DNA of 64,000 nucleotides from Bacillus sp. MRMR6 (GTDB lineage: Bacteria; Bacillota; Bacilli; Bacillales; Cytobacillaceae), in contig NZ_MSLS01000001.1 of NCBI RefSeq assembly GCF_001940785.1, positions 164,739 through 228,738 on the forward strand. Reading direction: 5' to 3'. A program made the translations under genes and the position numbers. Positions 63,523 through 64,000 of this stretch are shown here, piece after piece. The number at the start of each line of letters is the position of its first letter. Positions within the stretch are counted from its first letter, which is position 1. A model generated the notes under the pieces. The model saw only the letters and a list, made by a program, of their open reading frames with translations. It made no database searches and had not been told where the DNA came from.

Positions 63523-63884
63523 TGTGGCTTCCGTTACTTGGATTAATTGTTGGTGTTATTCTTGGACTGTTGACAGATATAAGAATTCCCGATGAATATT
63601 CCAATTATTTGTCGATTGCGGTTTTGGCTGCTTTAGATACTCTGTTTGGAGGAATTAGGGCACATTTGCAAAATATTTATGATGAAAAAGTGTTTGTTTC
63701 AGGCTTCTTTTTCAATATTTTACTTGCTGCAAGTTTAGCTTTTCTAGGTGTCCATCTTGGTGTAGACTTGTATTTAGCAGCAGTTTTTGCCTTTGGTGTT
63801 CGCTTATTTCAAAATATTGCCGTCATTAGACGGATTTTATTGACAAAATGGTCAACAAACAAAGAAAAATTAGAAAAAATTTGA
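63522..63884 (+). CDS. sbp: Small basic membrane protein Sbp (DUF1290)
   Basis: 120 residues, three to four membrane helices, opening MWLPLLGLIVGVILGLLTDIRIP and carrying LAALDTLFGGIRAHLQNIYDEKVFVSGFFFN, the DUF1290 signature. It is found just before ftsA in Bacillus. Start overlaps the ylxX stop (TAATG). Function unknown. Confidence 0.92.
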   Translation: MWLPLLGLIVGVILGLLTDIRIPDEYSNYLSIAVLAALDTLFGGIRAHLQNIYDEKVFVSGFFFNILLAASLAFLGVHLGVDLYLAAVFAFGVRLFQNIAVIRRILLTKWSTNKEKLEKI

Positions 63885-64000
63885 TTTTTTTAAAGGGAAT
63901 CATTTAGTTTTGACGAATAATTTTATAAGATATAGTGGAGAATGTTTATCTTTTTTCTTATAAAAATAATTGGTGTTGGACTGAAGGAATGCAAAAGGAG
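63885..64000 (+). other. Leader of the next gene (ftsA by synteny), cut by the window edge
   Basis: Noncoding. AATTTTATAAGATATAGTGG around 63919-63940 is a possible -10 region, and the window ends in AAAAGGAG, a strong ribosome-binding site with no start codon before the edge. By gene order the next gene should be ftsA. Confidence 0.6.

Overview
The window is a low-GC Firmicutes chromosome segment from a spore-forming member of the Bacillaceae. Gene order follows the Bacillus subtilis ykt-yla-cta-ylb-yll/dcw region almost gene for gene. Endospore markers include spoVD, spoVE, ylbJ, a YhcN/YlaJ lipoprotein, a YlbD coat-type protein, an RsfA-type regulator and a csfG-like RNA. MurE carries the DNPRSE meso-DAP signature. 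Differences from B. subtilis (no nprE or ylaA-E; added thioesterase, acyl-CoA carboxylase and other genes; two bcr1-like repeats) suggest a genus near Bacillus such as Neobacillus, Mesobacillus or Cytobacillus. The genus is an inference.

Layout. 1-5.5 kb: DUF genes, the dual-function SR1/SR1P locus beside speA, yktA, yktB, suhB. 5.6-12.1 kb: typA, ylaH, ylaI, ylaJ, phoH2, ylaL, ylaN. 12.2-17 kb: ftsW and pyruvate carboxylase. 17-25.3 kb: the caa3 cytochrome oxidase cluster, with heme A synthesis (ctaA, ctaB), subunits (ctaCDEF) and assembly genes (ctaG, a ctaM-like DUF420 gene). 25.3-40.2 kb: the ylbA-ylbP series, including ricF (ylbF), rsmD, coaD, ylbL, tmcAL and rpmF. 40.3-43.6 kb: a three-gene acyl-CoA carboxylase operon inserted between ylbP and panE, with a CcpA cre site at its promoter. 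43.7-46.9 kb: panE, a DUF3397 gene and bshC. 47-64 kb: the dcw cluster mraZ-rsmH-ftsL-pbpB-spoVD-murE-(MurF N-domain-like gene)-mraY-murD-spoVE-murG-murB-divIB-ylxW-ylxX-sbp, ending at the ribosome-binding site of the next gene (ftsA by synteny).

How the genes work together. The dcw part supplies lipid II (MurE, MraY, MurD, MurG, MurB), septal synthases (FtsW/PBP2B for growth, SpoVE/SpoVD for spore cortex) and the FtsL-DivIB scaffold. The cta part builds and hemylates a cytochrome c oxidase. PycA, SR1 (CcpN/CcpA boxes) and the carboxylase operon (cre) touch central carbon metabolism.

Most of the window is ordinary conserved core genome. The most unusual objects are two 159-bp structured repeats, each bounded by a TTTAT/ATAAA direct repeat, with compensatory changes in both stems (16939-17097 and 45056-45214). 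Others are a second dispersed GC-rich repeat between murD and spoVE, an orphan MurF N-terminal-domain-like gene between murE and mraY, and two genes whose only well-placed start codons are non-canonical. No tRNA, rRNA, CRISPR array, prophage or transposase gene was seen.
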